Source: Hypholoma sublateritium FD-334 SS-4 (taxonomy: Eukaryota > Basidiomycota > Agaricomycetes > Agaricales > Strophariaceae). Taken from it: DNA of 64,000 nt. The number at the start of each line of letters is the position of its first letter. The first letter of the stretch is position 1. Below, piece after piece: positions 59,045 through 64,000 of this stretch. The stretch spans positions 560,262 through 624,261 of the forward strand of contig KN817524.1 in assembly GCA_000827495.1 (NCBI GenBank), in the 5' to 3' direction. The translations under genes and the position numbers were made by a program. Below the pieces are notes generated by a model, which saw nothing but the letters and a program-made list of their open reading frames with translations, made no database searches and was not told where the DNA came from.

Positions 59045-59424
59045 TTAATCCACCGTTACATCAGTCACAGCTCAAATCAATCCAGAACCTTACCATTACT
59101 GATACTACTTTTACCTCTTGGACACTGACATGGCCAAGTGAAGGCATATAAATGGGTCATAAATAGACTACAGGAAGGAAAAGACAGATTGAAGATGAAG
59201 GCGATCGTACATATCACAGAAGTGTGAAAAAAAGATAGCCAACCACATGTAGAGACGCAGTAATAACCAAATATAAGGTAAAGAAAGCATTACACGAAAT
59301 TCTTTGTACCAACATAAAATCCGGGCTTCAGTCGTGAATGTCATGATGGGTGAATAATGTCTAGTAAAGTGGACACGCTGATCCTCGATGGTTTGGGGGT
59401 ATAAAATGTCAATAAGTTATGTAA

Positions 59425-60742
59425 TTATTTCTTTCCGAAAACAATGCCTAAAACGATCGCAAGGACTATTATCACAAAGACGATGATGAAGAAGCATATC
59501 CATCGCTTTTTACGATAAGCGCGGGCTAGAAAAATATTGTAAATGGCAACATTCAAGTAAAAAGAATATCTTACCATGCACTACTGCTTGGTCGGTATTT
59601 TTGAGGCTGGAAAGATCATTGAACTTCATCAGGACAATGTTGGAGTGTAGGAACCAGAGTCAAACTTACGCCATCTCAGTATCCCTAGTCACATCTTGGG
59701 CTGTTTTTTCGACGTTGTTGATTACCACATCTTGCTGTTCCACGAGAACAGCCATCTAAGAGACGGTCTGTCTTAGTTACCTGCCATTGTCATAGCAAGG
59801 TACATACCTCAGAGAAAAGTTGTGCCAACTCAGCCAAGGTTGTTTCCACTTTCTGTAATTCTTGTTGACGTTCTTGAACTTCTCTGTACGCCGCTCGAGA
59901 TTCCCCGTAGCGCGTGGAAGTCGTTAACTGTATCCTGTCTTAGCAAATGGACCGGAGTATGGAGTATGTACACTCACCGCTTGAGCAAAAATTTGCTGAC
60001 CGCCTCCATCCACAGCTGCGGCAACTTCTTCCGCAGTTGCATCAGGTTTGACTAGTAAAATGATTAATACAAAGATAATATACCCTCAGATGAACTCACC
60101 AATTTTTAACTGCCTTTCCACCCTCGCCTTGGATTTAGCCCTTCCCTCCTGTTCCTCTCTTTGGTAGTCCTGAATGGCTTCTAAGAATTTCGTGCGCAAT
60201 AGGTTGATCTTGGGCCGAAGACATTAGGATTAAGAAGGTCGTTTAGCGAGCACAGAGAAGACTTACTCGACCGGTTCGAAGTTGCACATCGGTCCTCACC
60301 GGGGCAGATTCCATTCGCTGAATGCGTCCCTTGAGGGATTGCATCAAAGATCGAGTTTCGTTGGTTAAAGCATCAATCCTATTTGAATCGGCCTCCACAG
60401 ATTCGTCAATGGCACCAAGAGTTCGAAGACGCAATGCAGCGATGCGCGCGACATTGTCCTTTAGCTGTTGAATGCCTTCTTGAATGGAAGTATCCTGGAA
60501 TTTGATTGGCTTTTAAGAGGCATTTCAGGATGGAAAGAGCGCACCTCTGCGAGAAATGCCGAAATGTCTGATAGGTCACCATTTGGATAGCTGGGGCTCG
60601 CTGGGATGGCTCCTGGAGTAATGTTCGTAAGCTCGACATTTTGTCCGCCACGTTGCGCCTGGAAAATCGTAAGATAAGCATCGTTGATAGCTGAACTATC
60701 TGCTCGTACCCTGGACGCTGCGAGTCTATCCCTGTAAGCCAT
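59425..60742 (-). CDS. SSO1: Plasma-membrane syntaxin (SSO1-type t-SNARE)
   Basis: Qa-SNARE for exocytosis. The start MAYRDRLAASRVRADSSAIN leads through a short disordered part to FLAEVRS or, after splicing, the Habc helices (IQEGIQQLKDNVARIAALRL, LGAIDESVEADSNRIDALTN, ETRSLMQSLKGRIQ). The SNARE motif reads AAYREVQERQQELQKVETTL, AELAQLFSEMAVLVEQQDVV, INNVEKTAQDV with the zero-layer Gln in the LVEQQ region. A C-terminal anchor, RWICFFIIVFVIIVLAIVLG, ends IVFGKK with no lumenal tail, as in syntaxins. Several introns are short; the last coding exon starts near 59530. Confidence 0.93.
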
Positions 60743-61190
60743 ATATGCGAATAATTATAAGTGGCCTCAGCGGAGTGGATCCAGAGTACGGTGTGAACGT
60801 TCCAGAGAAGTCGCACAAAGCGGGGCCGTGCCGAAGCAGGGCGCCATAACGTGGGAAGGTTTCGCTGATTGATCGCCTCTGGGAGATTGACGCCCACTGA
60901 CGACCAATGAGCCACAACTCACTGTAACAATCTCTCTTGGTGACGACTGACTCTCTTCTATTGTATTCTCTTGGTATTCTCGCTCTCTAGGTATTTTCAG
61001 TGGTGATATATAGGCTGGATCAATCTACTCCTTTTCCCCAAGTGACATCGTCCAGACTCCAACCAGACTCATCCTTTCAAGTTCTCACCTGCGAAGACGT
61101 CGGAGTAACACAGTCATTCTGGCTTCCCAGCGCCTCTGCCCATATAAATAACGACACCTCTGGGAAGTGTATACCTTCGTTGCGCCCATC

Positions 61191-62153
61191 ATGTCCGACC
61201 CGTATGTCTACACTCCAAGGGTAAACTATCGCAACAGCCCATACCTTGCCCCCTTCTCTATCCAGGCAAACTCGCCTTTTATACCCAATATAAACCTCGG
61301 CGGTTCTCCTTACAACCCTAGTATCCCTCTTCCATCTCCAAATCTGAGCGGCGCCCACTCTCCTTTCATTCCTTTCCCCTCTGATGAGTCGATCGATGAC
61401 GATGACTACTTGGAACCGTATGCTAGGCCGCGAACGACCTCCTGGACGGGAGGTGTGATTCCAGAAAACATCCCTAACGTTGCGTCATGGTACTCGCCTC
61501 GCAAACCGCAGCGCCGGCGAAGCCGCTCGGACGCTGGCTACTTTGATCAACCGCAAGTAGTGAACATCAATAATGGGTATTGGTTATCTCCTGGGACGCC
61601 TCTCACATACTCCCCATTACCGCCGCCAACCCCTCAATTCGCAATGCATCCTTATCTAGACGGGCAGACGCCTCGAGGGGACATATACTTTGATCTCATG
61701 GCACCCAGTTTTGCTCCGATGATGCGATTGGCTAACAATCAATATATATTCATAACTCACGAAGAGTTATCCCAAGTCGCTACTCACCCACCGATATATG
61801 CCATCCAACTGCACAACGATCTTATACCCGCCTGGCCAATTGACATGGTTTACAATACATTGGAGAGATATTCTGCTGTAGCACCGCCACTCAAAGTCGG
61901 CGATATACTCTCTGCTATATACAAAGCGCTCAATATGCGGATTTCGACAAGTACATGGGAGCAACTACCCCCTCAAGAGATTGACATGGTCACCAGAGTC
62001 TTCACTACGAGATGCAGGTCAATGGGACACATGGAGATGGCTGTGAGGAAAGACGGCGTGAAAAGAGTCGACTTCTTACGAGGCAAACGGTGGTTCAGAG
62101 GAATCACGTTAACAAGCGATCCCAAGGTCCTGAAATTCCATGTCACAGCTTAG
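61191..62153 (+). CDS. DUF6699-type protein (basidiomycete family)
   Basis: Single-exon frame of 320 residues. The only ATG near the 5' end is 61191 (MSDPYVYTPRVNYRNSPYLA); upstream in-frame codons do not include ATG. The N-terminal half is Pro/Ser/Tyr-rich and disordered, with an arginine patch RKPQRRRSRSDAG. The C-terminal domain (about residues 165-320) has WPIDMVYNTLERYSAVAPPL, KVGDILSAIYKALNMRIS and a terminal KRWFRGITLTSDPKVLKFHV, resembling the domain named DUF6699 in mushroom proteomes. That match is from memory of its WPI.. and DVL..IY patterns. No biochemical function is known to me. Confidence 0.75.
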   Translation: MSDPYVYTPRVNYRNSPYLAPFSIQANSPFIPNINLGGSPYNPSIPLPSPNLSGAHSPFIPFPSDESIDDDDYLEPYARPRTTSWTGGVIPENIPNVASWYSPRKPQRRRSRSDAGYFDQPQVVNINNGYWLSPGTPLTYSPLPPPTPQFAMHPYLDGQTPRGDIYFDLMAPSFAPMMRLANNQYIFITHEELSQVATHPPIYAIQLHNDLIPAWPIDMVYNTLERYSAVAPPLKVGDILSAIYKALNMRISTSTWEQLPPQEIDMVTRVFTTRCRSMGHMEMAVRKDGVKRVDFLRGKRWFRGITLTSDPKVLKFHVTA

Positions 62154-62572
62154 CTATCTTTTACTCTTTGTTCTCCGTTGGTTTTCCAACACAGGACATG
62201 ATTTTGTATGCACATTACGCATTTCCCCACTCGAAAGATATTCGAATTTTCACTTGATTTTGACTATTACTTACGCTCCCAATACGCTCCATCACTGGAA
62301 TCCGAAAATCATTTGTATACTTTATACTTAAGTACATACGTGGCAACGACGAAGCGACGTTGAGGTGCGGGGTTGTTCAATTATAAACAGTGTATTTGCG
62401 GATCAGGGACCCGATGGCGGATGGGCCCTTGGCATTTTTCCGGCCGATCGCAATCTTATCACCCGAGTCATGTTCGAGTAACATAAACTCTGGAAAAACT
62501 TTGAGCTAAGGTCAACCGTCACACTCGTTCTTCTCTCCACTTTGACTCCTTCCTTCGTAATACCCGTCAAAT
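62154..62572. promoter_or_regulatory. Asparagine synthetase promoter region
   Basis: About 420 bp between a gene and the following gene in the same direction. No TATA or GCRE-type (TGACTC) core was confirmed except CTTTGACTCCTTCC at about 62540, which contains TGACTC, a core of the general amino-acid control element bound by Gcn4/Cpc1. Inferred only. Confidence 0.4.
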
Positions 62573-64000
62573 ATGTGCGGAATATTCGCAGCCCATGGCC
62601 TCGAAAAGCCTGCGAACGACAGGGTTCGCTACATCGCTTGCTCAAAAAAGCAGCGCCATCGTGGTCCTGATTGGTCGGGGTGCTATGTTGGCCAAGAGTC
62701 TGTATTGGTCCATGAGCGTCTCGCCATTGTTGGAGTTGGCAAGTCTGCTCTTTCACTTGAATTCCGTTATTAATACTCCTGCAGACACCGGTGCTCAGCC
62801 CCTGGTCAGCGAGGACGGCAAGGTGATCCTTGCCGTTAACGGAGAAATCTACAACCACATTGCCCTTCGTGCAAGCGTTGGCCCGGATGTCAAGTTCAAG
62901 ACGCATTCCGACTGCGAGGTCATCATTCCATTGGTGTGTTCCCTGCTACAAAGTATGATATCCCTTCTTATCGCTTGTCACAGTATCGCAAGCACGGCAA
63001 AGAGCTATGCCATCTTCTCGACGGCATGTTCTCCTTCGTCCTCCTCGACGAATCCGTTTCCCCTGCACGAATCATTGCTGCACGCGACCCTATTGGAATT
63101 ACAACTTTATACCAAGGCTGGAGCTCCAAGCGGCCGGGCGCTGTCTTCTTTTCGTCGGAACTGAAGACACTGGTCGAAGAGTGCGATAAAATTATCTCCT
63201 TCCCCCCTGGACACGTATATGACAGCAGCGACAACTCAACGACGCGGTACTTCAAGCCGACGTGGTGGAACGGTGATCTGGATGGCCCCGAGGCCACTAT
63301 ACCTACGGCGCCCGCCGATTTGACGCGCATCCGCGAGACGCTGGAGGCCGCCGTGCGCAAGCGCCTGATGTCTGAGGTACCATACGGCGTGCTCCTCAGC
63401 GGCGGACTGGACAGTAGCTTGATCGCTGCTATCGCTGCCCGAGAGACGGAGAAAGTGTCCCAGGCCCAGTACGAGCTGCGCAAGAAGAAGCTGCAGGAGG
63501 CAGTCAGCGGCCCCTCGACGCCAACTGGCAACCTGATCAACGAAGAAGGTAAGAATATTTGCACGCTAGTTCGAGCGAATGCTAAAATTAGTAAAGCTAC
63601 GCTTGCTGCGTGGCCTCAGCTGCACTCGTTCTCGATCGGTCTTGAGAACTCGCCTGACCTAATCGCTGCCCGGAAGGCGGCGCATTACCTCGGAACGGTG
63701 CACCACGAGTATGTCTTCACTGTCCAGGAGGGCCTGGACGCGATCCCCGAGGTTATCTACCACCTCGAGACCTACGATGTGACAACAGTCCGTGCGAGCA
63801 CGCCGATGTATCTCCTGAGCCGTAAAATCAAGGCCATGGGTGTGAAGATGGTGCTCAGTGGCGAGGGAAGCGACGAAATTTATGGAGGTCGGCTACACCT
63901 CCTACATAAAAAGTATTGCCATTCTAACAAATATTCAAGGCTACCTATACTTCCACGCCGCCCCAGATCCAGCCTCATTCCACCAGGAGTGTGTCCGTCG
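62573..64000 (+). CDS. ASN1: Asparagine synthetase (glutamine-hydrolysing), 3' part beyond window
   Basis: ATP-dependent amidation of aspartate using glutamine, cytosolic. The start [20 protein letters not shown] has the catalytic Cys2 of the class II glutaminase domain. Then [64 protein letters not shown] and FSSELKTL. The synthetase domain begins with [18 protein letters not shown] (PP-loop SGGxDS), [52 protein letters not shown] and [20 protein letters not shown]. The intron at 62739-62784 uses a GC donor (TTG|GCAAGT), required to read VGVDTGAQPL. The window ends inside the coding region. Confidence 0.96.
62739..62784 (+). other. GC-AG intron in asparagine synthetase
   Basis: Donor G|GCAAGT and acceptor CTGCAG|AC. 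The join gives codon GAC and the invariant family stretch VGVDTGAQPL. No GT nearby gives this phase: GTTGGC at 62735 shifts the frame. Length 46 nt. Confidence 0.85.

Overview
This window is nuclear DNA of a filamentous basidiomycete, most likely an Agaricomycete (mushroom-forming fungus). The genes are compact, lie on both strands, and are cut by many introns of about 50-60 nt that follow GT..AG rules with CTAAY-type branch points. Diagnostic genes include a retaining trehalose phosphorylase (GT4), a hamartin/TSC1 gene (absent from S. cerevisiae) and a DUF6699-type protein. I see no prokaryotic, plasmid, CRISPR or intact transposon features, and I recognised no tRNA or rRNA gene.

Left part (1-28.2 kb; moderate GC): MSH3 (mismatch repair), POL5/MYBBP1A (ribosome biogenesis), an uncharacterised protein with a C-terminal C2H2-like motif, trehalose phosphorylase, a divergent TFIIB/BRF-family factor, a DPP1-like lipid phosphatase, PPP4R2, a small basic probably nucleolar protein, eIF1, SNRNP27, an unrecognised protein with two RRM-like segments, CBP20 and the proteasome ATPase RPT3. 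Several pairs are divergent across 150-400 bp, so shared promoters are likely.

Middle part (about 29.3-37 kb): composition changes abruptly inside the proline-biosynthesis gene P5CR and stays extremely GC/CpG-rich. This stretch covers the 3' part of P5CR (cut by a 504-N gap), a small membrane protein, phosphoserine aminotransferase and one hypothetical gene. About 4.6 kb without a convincing gene follows, holding low-complexity alternating purine-pyrimidine tracts and a diverged tandem duplication of about 350 bp.

Right part (38-64 kb; moderate GC): HSP90 with a perfect heat-shock element and an MEEID rather than MEEVD end, TSC1, NAC-alpha, TRM9, ALG13, an MDR oxidoreductase, ALG3, a large Msp1-like AAA ATPase, NSE1, phosphatidylserine synthase, primase large subunit PRI2 with MluI-box promoter motifs, an SSO1-type syntaxin, a DUF6699-type protein, and asparagine synthetase running off the window end.

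Most genes are housekeeping. The unusual material is: the sharp GC island; several non-canonical introns (GC-AG in MSH3 and asparagine synthetase, an AT-AG-like donor in the MDR gene); a possible homopolymer frameshift in the lipid phosphatase; the variant HSP90 tail; and a few lineage-specific uncharacterised proteins. All exon joins were inferred by eye from splice signals and family conservation, without transcript data or database searches.
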